Below are positions 1 through 7,170 of a stretch of 64,000 nt of DNA, one piece after another. The DNA is taken from positions 1-64,000 of the forward strand of contig NZ_NGUO01000011.1 of assembly GCF_002206635.1 (NCBI RefSeq), in the 5' to 3' direction. The notes below the pieces were generated by a model. It saw only the letters and a program-made list of their open reading frames with translations. It made no database searches and was not told where the DNA came from. Numbering within the stretch: the stretch's first letter is position 1; the number at the start of each line of letters is the position of its first letter. The position numbers and the translations under genes are program-made. The DNA comes from Polynucleobacter aenigmaticus (GTDB lineage Bacteria > Pseudomonadota > Gammaproteobacteria > Burkholderiales > Burkholderiaceae).

Positions 1-398
1 GTGACCCACTTTTGATTGGGCTTGGTAGCCACAAAGTTACGCTCCAGTAGATTGGGGGCTGTTTTACCCACAGACCCCTTATAAGACTGATAGCGCTTAG
101 GGCGTACAAGAGACTTTAGTCCTAGTTGGCCCATGAGCTTTTGCACGGTCTTGTGGTTTAGGTATTGCTGTTGATTGCGTAGCTCTAGTAGCACCCGTCG
201 ATAGCCATAGCGGCCCTTGTGGCGATGGTAGATTGCGCTAATTTGAGTCTTAGCATCCAGATAGGGATCGGGCTCATGATGACTACTGGCTGCTCGCCAG
301 TAGTAATACACGCTCTTAGCCAGTTTGGCGATCAGCAGTAAGTCTAATAAACGGTAATGCGGCCTTAGCTCAGTAATTACTTGGGCTTGTTCTCTTTT
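1..398 (-). CDS. IS150-like transposase OrfB (DDE integrase), N-terminal part only
   Basis: This is the amino-terminal part of an IS3-family integrase, cut by the window edge. The frame reads VITELRPHYRLLDLLL, then a YYYWRA segment, HKGRYGYRRV (the HTH_21 region of IS3 OrfB) and RNFVATKPNQKWVT, where the DDE core would begin. It lies in the -1 frame relative to orfA. It has no start codon of its own and is probably made by -1 frameshifting at the AAAAG stretch (about 394-398) near the end of orfA, as in IS150. The catalytic residues are outside the window. Confidence 0.85.
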
Positions 399-889
399 GC
401 TGCTTTGCTCTGAGCTAAGGCTTCTAACTTTTTTAGGTAGGCAGCCTCCGCTTCGGCGTACTCCAAACGTCGTCGCAACTCTGCAGGTGTGAGTTCCGAG
501 ACAGGCTTTTTGAGTAATGCTTTGATATTAAATTGGGACATAGGCTGTTGTCCTCTCTGTCGATTGGCAAGGGCTGTAATACCGCCCTCATTGTAGAGTT
601 TTTGCCATCGCAATACAGTGCTCATGCTGCGGATGCCAAAGTGGGCCGCAGCTGGTCTGGCCGATACTTGGTGTTTGGTCATGTACTGCAGCACTTCAAG
701 CTTGAACTGGGGAGGGTGACGTTGGTGGTCTGGAGTAAGGCCACCAGGGCCATGCGCTTGATAGGCCAAAAACCAGTCTCGGACCTGCGAGTGATTAACC
801 GCAAATAGGTGAGCAACCCGCCTTTGACCACCTGACTTTAAAAACTCTTTAACTACCTTTAGCTTGAACTGCTTGCTGTACTTGCTCAT
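377..889 (-). CDS. IS150-like transposase OrfA (helix-turn-helix protein)
   Basis: A 170-residue DNA-binding subunit of an IS3-family transposase. It carries two consecutive helix-turn-helix units (about residues 10-50 and 65-110; the first reads QRRVAHLFAVNHSQVRDW) and a C-terminal charged helix rich in leucine and alanine (ELRRRLEYAEAEAAYLKKLE), the leucine-zipper region typical of OrfA. The gene ends in the -1 frame overlap with orfB. The sequence is full length, so the element could still be active if its missing half is intact. Confidence 0.9.
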   Translation of the reverse strand: MSKYSKQFKLKVVKEFLKSGGQRRVAHLFAVNHSQVRDWFLAYQAHGPGGLTPDHQRHPPQFKLEVLQYMTKHQVSARPAAAHFGIRSMSTVLRWQKLYNEGGITALANRQRGQQPMSQFNIKALLKKPVSELTPAELRRRLEYAEAEAAYLKKLEALAQSKAAKENKPK

Positions 890-942
890 AAAACAAAACC
901 CCCTTGGTTGGACTTGGCGTCCAACTTTTGGGGGTCAGTTCA

Positions 943-2090
943 CATACGCGGTTCAATCGGGAGCCATTGCTACTAATAGCTTAAGGCATGCAGAGACCAT
1001 TCAGGCGATGGGAATGGTCTCTGCTATCCGAGAGCGTTGGCTTAACTTGCATCAGAAATTTTTGGAAGCCCAGGCCGATGGCAGCATGCGATCAGGGTAC
1101 ATTTCTTCTATTAGCAAATTTTTTCGTTTGGCAATGCAATCGCTCATTTTAGGCCTGGGCGCTTATTTAGCTATCAAGCATGATATTTCTGCCGGAATGA
1201 TGATTGCTGGATCAATTCTTTTGGGTAGAGCTTTGGCTCCAGTCGATCTGTTGATTGGAGTGTGGAGGCAATGGGGCGGTGTTGTCAGTGCCTATGAGCG
1301 GTTAAATCAGTTGCTAGCAGAAAATCCAGAAAATTCTAATCCCTTAACCTTGCCTAAGCCGGCTGGCAATATTTCAGTTGAAAACATCGTGGTGCAATTT
1401 GATGGTGTGGAGCAGGCAACCCTAAAAGGCATTCAATTTACTATCAAGGCTGGAGAGTGCATGGCCTTAATTGGGCAAAGTGGTGCAGGAAAATCAACCT
1501 TAGGAAAACTACTGGTGGGCCTTATTAAGCCGGACTCAGGGAGTGTCAGAATTGATTCGGCTGATATTTCGTCTTGGAATTTGGATGATCTAGGTAAACA
1601 TATGGGTTATGTACCCCAGCGGCCGACATTATTTGCTGGAACGATTGCCGAAAATATTTCTCGATTTGGTAAATTAGATTCCGATGAAATTATTCGGATA
1701 GCCCATTTGGCAGGGGTTCATGAATTAATTTTGCATTTACCCAAGGGGTATGAGACTTCGGTGGGTGATGGTGGTGAGGGCCTTTCAGGTGGACAGATAC
1801 AGCGAATCGCACTGGCCCAAGCCTTGTACGGAGATCCTGCACTCATTGTTCTTGATGAGCCCAATTCCAATCTAGATCAGTTTGGTGAAGTTTCGTTAGT
1901 GGAGACCTTAAGAAAATTAAAGCAAAATAAACAGACGGTTGTCTTTATTTCCCACAATCTCAATCTCATTCAGCATTCCGATAAATTGATGTTGATAGAA
2001 GATGGCACAATCAAATTTTTCGAGCCAACAAAATCCGCATTAGAGCGCCTTGGATCTAGACCAAAGCCAATCACTAACCCTAACCTATGA
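943..2090 (+). pseudogene. AprD/PrtD-like type I secretion ABC exporter, 5' half removed by IS insertion
   Basis: This is the C-terminal two thirds of a type I secretion inner-membrane ABC protein. It has the end of the transmembrane domain (SLRHAETIQAMGM, typical of PrtD/AprD, with hydrophobic helices after it) and a complete nucleotide-binding domain: Walker A GQSGAGKST near 1480-1505, signature LSGGQIQRIALAQAL near 1783-1825, and Walker B LIVLDEPNSNLD near 1845-1880. An open frame runs upstream to 864, but its first 26 codons lie inside the IS150-like element, so that start is an artefact of insertion. Without its N-terminal half the protein should not form a channel. The stop overlaps the next gene by ATGA, so the three export genes were one operon. 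A promoter reading out of the IS could still express the downstream genes. Confidence 0.88.
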
Positions 2091-3214
2091 ACTTATTCAT
2101 AGCCGCCTTCCGATATATTAAAAATAGGTCAGTAGAGTTTGGCCATTTTATTTTGACAAAGATGTTGAGGGCGGAGACCGTTCTATTTGGATTGGGTTCT
2201 CATAGTGATTTAAGTCCTGAAATGGTGTACGCCAAAAAGGGTATGCGTATTTTGTTGTATGGACTCTTTGGTTTTTTACTTTGGGCAAGTTTGGTTCCTT
2301 TGGATAAGGGCGCTCCAGCAAGCGGTATTGTCGTTATCGAAGGAAACCATAAGCTAGTTCAGTACTTAGCTGGTGGGATCGTCGATGAGATTCTGGTTAA
2401 AGATGGCGATATAGTAAAAGCAGGACAATTGCTGGTCAAGATTAACCCCACATCAGCATTGGGTCAAGCCAATGCAATGCAAGAGAATATTGCTGGACTA
2501 GAGGCGCAGAGCCGTCAAAATAAACTCTCCATTGATTCAAAGAAGAGTCAGCTTCACATTCTCTCTAGGCAGCTTGAGGGATTACGTAATCTCGATAAGG
2601 ATGGATACATACCCAAAAATAAACTGTTAGATCAAGAGCGAGAGTATTTTCGGATTCAGGATGCCTTACAGGCAGATCAAGGTCAATTTGAAAAGACCCA
2701 ACGTCAAATTGCAGAGCTAAATGAAAAGCTCGGTATTTTGAACTTTGATTTATCAAACACAGAAATTAAAGCCCCTGTTAGCGGCACAGTAGTCAATCTT
2801 TCTGTGTTTACCGAGGGCGGCGTAGTATCGCCTGGAGCGAAATTAATGGAGATAGTGCCATTAGAAGATCCCCTTATGGTAGATACGCAATTGCCAACTC
2901 AATTGATAGATAAGGTTTACCCTGGGCTTGATGTGGAGTTGATGTTTACTGCATTCAATCAGAATAAGACCCCCAAAGTATATGGTACGGTTGTGATGGT
3001 ATCGGCAGATCGCCTCATCGAGGAGAAAAGCAATTACCCATATTACAAAGTTCGCGTGCAGGTAACACGCGAAGATATGGGCAAGCTCGCTAAATACACC
3101 ATTAGACCAGGCATGCCGGTTGAGGTCTTTATCAAGACTGGCGAGCGTACTTTGCTGAGTTATCTCTTTAAGCCGGTAATTGATCGCATGAAAACGGCTT
3201 TAAGGGAGGAGTAA
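2087..3214 (+). CDS. Type I secretion membrane fusion protein (HlyD/AprE family)
   Basis: A 375-residue periplasmic adaptor linking the ABC exporter to the outer membrane channel. A short cytoplasmic N-terminus is followed by one membrane segment (about residues 60-80, ILLYGLFGFLLWASLVP). Next comes a biotinyl-lipoyl half-domain with GGIVDEILVKDGDIVKAGQLL, a long coiled-coil hairpin (about 120-225), the second lipoyl half (TEIKAPVSGTVVNLSVFTEGG), and the C-terminal beta domain ending PGMPVEVFIKTGERTLLSYLFKP, which is characteristic of HlyD/PrtE. It starts four bases inside the exporter stop codon and overlaps the next gene by one base. The family role is certain; the cargo is inferred to be the repeat protein at 7171. 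Confidence 0.92.
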   Translation: MNLFIAAFRYIKNRSVEFGHFILTKMLRAETVLFGLGSHSDLSPEMVYAKKGMRILLYGLFGFLLWASLVPLDKGAPASGIVVIEGNHKLVQYLAGGIVDEILVKDGDIVKAGQLLVKINPTSALGQANAMQENIAGLEAQSRQNKLSIDSKKSQLHILSRQLEGLRNLDKDGYIPKNKLLDQEREYFRIQDALQADQGQFEKTQRQIAELNEKLGILNFDLSNTEIKAPVSGTVVNLSVFTEGGVVSPGAKLMEIVPLEDPLMVDTQLPTQLIDKVYPGLDVELMFTAFNQNKTPKVYGTVVMVSADRLIEEKSNYPYYKVRVQVTREDMGKLAKYTIRPGMPVEVFIKTGERTLLSYLFKPVIDRMKTALREE

Positions 3215-4872
3215 TGCTTTTTGAATCAGCATTTATTTCTCTAGGCTGGCAAATCCGCTTCCGGCATCCTGTATTTACAATTCAGGTATGTGGCTGGCTT
3301 TTAATTTGCTGGCTTTTTATGCCTTATACAGAAGCAAAACCGTTTCTAGTTCAAGATTTTCTTATAGAGCCAGACCCAGCTAATGTAAGCGTCAGCATCA
3401 GCCCAGGATATACCCCCCCAATATCAAAAGTAGGAGCTCAAGTTGAAGTAAAGCCAGCTCCACCCACCGAGGTAAAGTCAACTCCAGCTAAGGAAGTAAA
3501 GCCTGTCGCCATTGTAGAGGCTACACCTATTCTCAGTGCTATAGCGATCCCTAGAATTATTGATAGTAAAGTAAATGCGAGTTCATCTATCTCGGGACGG
3601 ACATTGCTTGATTCCTATAATCAAGCCTTAGCAAACGATCCCATTTTTAAGGCTGCAATTAAGGATCAAGAAGCTACTGCTGCTAATCTTACGATTGGTC
3701 GATCTGCAGTGCTACCAAAACTGAGTGCAAGCTCTTTTATGTCGACCAATAGGTTGACCAATACGTATACCGGAGGGGTTTCTCAAACATTTGATAACTA
3801 CCCTAGTAGTAATAATTACATTCAGATTCTGCAGCCCTTATTTGATATGAGTAGCTTTGCTAAGTATCGCCAGGGTATGTACCAAAAGAATTTTGGAGAC
3901 GCGAAATTTGAAGCCGATACTTATGACTTGTTGGTGAGGGTGACGCAAGCGTATTTAAATGTGCTGTATTCCGAAGATTTAATTACTTTTCTCACTTCTC
4001 AACGTGATTCTTATCAAGCACAGATGAATGTGGCAAAAAAATCATTTCGCTATGGGGAGATGAGTAAGATCGATTATCTTGAGGCTAAATCAGCCTATGA
4101 AAACTCGCTTTATCAGTTGCTTGACGCTGAACAGCAATCTAAGGATGTCAAAAGAAAGCTGGGAGTTCTAGTTGGGGAGGGCGATATCAATTTACTGAAG
4201 ATTAATAAATTGAGTGCTGGTAAAAAGTATTTAGTAACAGTACCAGGCACATTCCAGCAATTATTAGATACCGCACTCATCCAGAACCTAGAGCTCATTG
4301 CTGGAAAGCATAAGCTGGATTTTTCCAAAGAGGAAATCAATAAGACCTCAGCCAATTACTACCCCCAAATTAGTGCTGTCGCTAACTGGAGTCGTCAGAA
4401 TTCTTTTAGTGTTAATACCGTCAATGTCATTTCGAATCAGGCGCTAGCGGGGATTCAGGCATCTTGGCCCATTTTTAGCAGTGGGGAGACGCTAGGGCAA
4501 ACACGCCAAGCGGCCGCTTTGTATGAAAAAGCAAAGGAGGAGTACGAAGGCCTCAAGCTCAATACTGGGGTAGAGCTAGAAAAATATTACGATCAGATGA
4601 ATTTATACAACAGTAAGATCGTCATACTGGAATCTACACTACAGTCTTTGCAAGAGGCTAAAAAAGCCACTGTCTACGGGGTGGCAGCCGGGATACGTTC
4701 AAATTTGGATGTTCTAGTTGCTATCAAAAATATATTCAATACCCAAAAAGACTTAGCGCAAGCGCGGTATTCCTACATCATTTCCTGCGTCAAAGTATTG
4801 CAGTTATCTGGACTATTGAAGATTAAGGACTTGGAAAATATTTCAGCACTTTATTTCTCTGGAAAGCCTTAA
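3214..4872 (+). CDS. TolC-family outer membrane protein with an extended proline-rich N-terminal region
   Basis: A 552-residue outer-membrane efflux channel of a type I secretion system. Residues from about 130 onward are the usual TolC fold, with two repeats of coiled-coil helices and strands: LLDSYNQALANDPIF opens the first, and QASWPIFSSGETLGQTRQA lies in the second. Before it, after a hydrophobic segment (about 20-38), there is an unusual stretch at about residues 60-115 rich in Pro, Val, Lys and Glu, with repeated EVKP/EVKS motifs. This resembles a flexible periplasmic spacer and is absent from ordinary TolC proteins. The start overlaps the hlyD-like stop by one base (TAATG). Family confidence is high; the role of the spacer is unknown. 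Confidence 0.9.
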   Translation: MLFESAFISLGWQIRFRHPVFTIQVCGWLLICWLFMPYTEAKPFLVQDFLIEPDPANVSVSISPGYTPPISKVGAQVEVKPAPPTEVKSTPAKEVKPVAIVEATPILSAIAIPRIIDSKVNASSSISGRTLLDSYNQALANDPIFKAAIKDQEATAANLTIGRSAVLPKLSASSFMSTNRLTNTYTGGVSQTFDNYPSSNNYIQILQPLFDMSSFAKYRQGMYQKNFGDAKFEADTYDLLVRVTQAYLNVLYSEDLITFLTSQRDSYQAQMNVAKKSFRYGEMSKIDYLEAKSAYENSLYQLLDAEQQSKDVKRKLGVLVGEGDINLLKINKLSAGKKYLVTVPGTFQQLLDTALIQNLELIAGKHKLDFSKEEINKTSANYYPQISAVANWSRQNSFSVNTVNVISNQALAGIQASWPIFSSGETLGQTRQAAALYEKAKEEYEGLKLNTGVELEKYYDQMNLYNSKIVILESTLQSLQEAKKATVYGVAAGIRSNLDVLVAIKNIFNTQKDLAQARYSYIISCVKVLQLSGLLKIKDLENISALYFSGKP

Positions 4873-4943
4873 TTTACATAGATAAAGCGGGAAGTTGACT
4901 TCCTAAATCCTTGCTTGGATATGCATTCAGGGTACCCATTTAC

Positions 4944-4974
4944 CGCAAGAAAGATCTAAAAAATGCAAAATTTA
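4944..4974. promoter_or_regulatory. Paired direct repeat resembling the AraC-type boxes near bcsD
   Basis: The box TCTAAAAAATGCAAAAT (4955-4971) closely matches boxes before bcsD and before the first araC gene. A weaker half-box (ACCGCAAGA) lies so that its GCA core is exactly 20 bp upstream, the same spacing as in the other two pairs. The site lies about 120 bp before the small gene at 5094, which suggests shared control with the cellulose operon. This is a pattern read by eye, not a proven site. Confidence 0.4.
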
Positions 4975-5093
4975 TGTATTAAGAGATTATTCATTGAATT
5001 AGGGTCTTTTTATGAGTATTTTTCTAACCAAGGGAAGCTTTCTTATAAAAATCACAAAGTTTTTATCCTCATTTACTAATAGATTAAGAATTT

Positions 5094-5405
5094 ATGCAAA
5101 CTACAATTTACGCCGATGGTATTGCTAATACCCAATTGATTGATGGGGTCGTGCGCTTTGATCTGATCAAAATGACTCCAGTTACAGAAGAAAAAATGAC
5201 TGTCCAGACATCAGGCGCTATTGCTATGTCTTTGCCTGCATTCTTGCGTGCTTATGACCAATTAGGTAGTTTAATTAATGCGTTGGTGGAGAAAGGGCAG
5301 ATTCAGAAGACTGCCCCCAAGGAGATTGCTTCAAGCGATTTACCAGAAACAGTTAAATCTACTAAATCTACATCCTTAAAAGATGTGTTGAAAAAAACGC
5401 AATAG
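5094..5405 (+). CDS. Small protein of unknown function (103 residues)
   Basis: I do not recognise a family. The protein is soluble, with no signal peptide or membrane segment. The first 70 residues look like a small compact domain (IYADGIANTQLIDGVVRFDLIKM, then a MSLPAFLRAYDQLGSLINALVEKGQI helix region); the last 30 are Lys/Thr/Ser-rich and probably disordered. The pattern of a short beta region followed by one long helix is faintly like DUF3467-type proteins, but this is not secure. The gene stands alone between the secretion operon and a PilZ gene, behind a region with AraC-like boxes shared with the cellulose operon, so a role in surface or biofilm functions is possible. Confidence 0.6.
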   Translation: MQTTIYADGIANTQLIDGVVRFDLIKMTPVTEEKMTVQTSGAIAMSLPAFLRAYDQLGSLINALVEKGQIQKTAPKEIASSDLPETVKSTKSTSLKDVLKKTQ

Positions 5406-5560
5406 GCTTTTTGTGTATCTACTGATATGTGAATAAATTGGAAAGACTGCATTTGCCAAAATCATTGACTACATGTTTATAGTCAAACATACTAGAAATT
5501 TAGTGCTAAATCAGTACTAAAACACCATTCCGAAATACATCGATTTTGCTATATTGATGT

Positions 5561-5932
5561 ATGGTTAAAATGACTCCCTCCGAAGTGGCGCCTAAAGGTG
5601 ACTTAGTTGCTCTCCGTGGTGAGGATGTATTTTCGTCGCCTACTGGCTGTGAGGGTATTCGTCGCGCTGATGCTCGTATCAATGGCTCCCTACCTGTAAC
5701 GGTAAATGGTATTGCTGGTATGGCCCGCGATATTAGCGCCTCTGGTATTTTCTTTGAAATTGACGAGTGCGCTAATAATCTTGGCTCTTTAATCCAGCTT
5801 TCCGTGCAACTTGATACACCAGGCGGAGGGATTAATTTACTTTGTGAGGGCAAAGTAGTGCGCATAGAAAAGCGCGATGGCAAGCTGTGCATTGCCGCAA
5901 AAATCATCTCGCAGACAATGCAAAGCCTCTGA
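5561..5932 (+). CDS. PilZ-domain c-di-GMP-binding protein
   Basis: A 123-residue stand-alone PilZ protein. The c-di-GMP binding signature is present: RRADAR (RxxxR, about residues 34-39) and DISASGIFFE ([D/N]xSxxG, about 57-66), followed by the beta-barrel (GKVVRIEKRDGKLCIAAKI). Proteins of this kind bind c-di-GMP and change the activity of a partner. The neighbouring genes (secretion system, repeat adhesin, cellulose operon with its own PilZ in BcsA, diguanylate cyclase, HD-GYP) make a role in surface attachment likely, though the partner cannot be read from sequence. ATG chosen; no other start gives the full domain with less extension. Confidence 0.88.
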   Translation: MVKMTPSEVAPKGDLVALRGEDVFSSPTGCEGIRRADARINGSLPVTVNGIAGMARDISASGIFFEIDECANNLGSLIQLSVQLDTPGGGINLLCEGKVVRIEKRDGKLCIAAKIISQTMQSL

Positions 5933-5991
5933 GAATGTATGTAAACCAATAGCCTGCTGAGATTCAGACGGCTAAGATTTATGCAGAAAAC

Positions 5992-6690
5992 CTATGCAGC
6001 AATAACTTCAGGCGGCATATATTTGTTACAGAATACGTATAACTCTAAGCGGTTACGTACTTCAATCTTTAGGTAAATTGAGGCTAAGTGATTGCGCAGA
6101 GTGTGCTCGCTGATATGGAGTTTTTCTGCGACTTGCTTCAAGGTTTTTTCACTACTGCTGTACATTATATAAAGCACTTTTTGCTCTTTAATCGTTAAGC
6201 TGGACAAGCGTTTCTCTTGAATAGTTATCTCTTTTGGAGCATTAGCAGCAGCAATTTGCATCAATATCCTCGATGTGGCATTGCGGTTAATCCAAAGCTC
6301 ACCCTCATGGATTTTTACAATCGCCTTGAGAAGGGTTTCTGGTGCCTCCATTTTAGTTAATACGCCACGCGCACCTCGCACCACCGCAAGATCATGAATG
6401 CTTAAATCACGCAAGGAAGTCAGCACAATAATTTTTGCGCCTGATTGTTCGATTAATTTGGGGATCAGATTCAGTCCATTTTCATTACAAAGATCAGGCT
6501 CTAAGATAATTACATCTGGTCTGTGTTTTAAGGCTTGTGTTAAGGCATCATTGGTGTTTGTTGCGGAGCCGCAAACATTGAAGCGCTCATCCTGATTAAT
6601 GAGTGTTTGAACACCCCATGAGCTAATTTGATGTGAATCAATCACCAGAACACTAATTGGATTGAATTGGGGATTATTTTTGGTAGCCAT
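5992..6690 (-). CDS. NarL/LuxR-type response regulator with a degenerate receiver (Glu at the phosphorylation site)
   Basis: A 232-residue regulator with an N-terminal receiver domain (about 13-130) and a C-terminal LuxR-type helix-turn-helix (about 165-220, LTIKEQKVLYIMYSSSEKTLKQVAEKLHISEHTLRNHL). In the receiver the position of the phosphoacceptor Asp carries Glu64 (IILEPDLCNENG, where NarL has LLDLNMPGMNG). The acidic pair near the start is reduced to one Asp (IDSH), while Thr91 and Lys113 remain. Glu at this site often mimics the phosphorylated state, so the protein may be active without a kinase; none is encoded nearby. It is transcribed toward the PilZ gene. Its target is not identifiable; the adhesin gene that starts 480 bases away in the opposite direction is a candidate. 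Confidence 0.88.
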   Translation of the reverse strand: MATKNNPQFNPISVLVIDSHQISSWGVQTLINQDERFNVCGSATNTNDALTQALKHRPDVIILEPDLCNENGLNLIPKLIEQSGAKIIVLTSLRDLSIHDLAVVRGARGVLTKMEAPETLLKAIVKIHEGELWINRNATSRILMQIAAANAPKEITIQEKRLSSLTIKEQKVLYIMYSSSEKTLKQVAEKLHISEHTLRNHLASIYLKIEVRNRLELYVFCNKYMPPEVIAA

Positions 6691-7170
6691 GTACTAAATT
6701 GTATTTTATTTATTGCACTAAACAATTTTTATTTCTGCGCTAACTAAATGGGTAGATATCCTAATCCCCAGTACTGATTGCCAGATCTCTATATCGCATT
6801 ATGGCGTTGTGGTCGTATGAATATGGGTGATTGGTTTCTTGGAAATCTCCTCAATGAAAAGTTGGATAATGATTTACATTCCCCTAGTGTGCGGTGCTGG
6901 ATACTACATGGGGCTGCTAATAAATTTCTTGCAAATTGAGGGACACAAATACAGTAATTAGTGTATAGAAATCAATTGATTGTGATCTAATAATGGGCGA
7001 TGAGGCTATATTAATTTACTCTTAAGTACTAGATAAGCCTAGTCGAAACATACTATAAATGGCGCTAAATGCATGTTGCTAACAACTAAGAAAATAGGAA
7101 GAGCAAGGCTATATATTTATTGATAGTTGATGAATATTCTTTAGTTGTCTATTAATTAGGAATTTTCTGT
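6691..7170. other. AT-rich divergent intergenic region before the adhesin gene
   Basis: 480 bases between the response regulator (minus) and the repeat protein (plus). It should hold both promoters. Near the regulator start there is ATTTATTGCA (6708-6717), the complement of TGCAATAAAT, a 10-mer found before several genes in this window. A possible 35-codon membrane peptide lies at 6854. A plausible ribosome site (TAGGAA) precedes the adhesin start. I see no hairpin terminator or RNA gene. Confidence 0.5.
6854..6961 (+). CDS. Possible 35-residue single-span membrane peptide
   Basis: A short frame beginning MKSWIMIYIPLVCGAGYYMG and ending in the polar tail IEGHKYSN. Residues about 4-26 form one hydrophobic segment that could span the membrane, flanked by a basic N-terminus. 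A weak GGAAA lies about 10 bases upstream of ATG. It sits in the intergenic region before the adhesin gene. No family is recognised, and a frame of this size can occur by chance; it is listed because its composition looks like a real small membrane protein. Confidence 0.25.
   Translation: MKSWIMIYIPLVCGAGYYMGLLINFLQIEGHKYSN

Larger units (their letters stand above)
1..942 (-). mobile_element. IS3-family (IS150-like) insertion sequence, incomplete at the window edge
   Basis: Two overlapping transposase frames on the minus strand have the orfA/orfB layout of the IS150 subgroup of IS3. The element end is at about 942: read on the minus strand it begins TGAACTGACCCCCAAAAG, followed by an internal palindrome (GTTGGACTTGGCGTCCAAC at 907-925), much like IS150 termini. 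Beyond 942 the sequence immediately reads as an ABC exporter, so the element sits inside that gene. The other end and any target duplication lie left of base 1. Confidence 0.9.

Noticed and set aside
864..942. An apparent ATG start for the exporter gene at 864
   Set aside because: These bases belong to the IS150-like element (orfA start region and terminal repeat), so the first 26 residues are not part of the exporter.
5506..5949. A 147-codon frame opposite the PilZ gene
   Set aside because: It covers exactly the PilZ gene on the other strand and has no domain; the plus-strand protein has a clear c-di-GMP motif.
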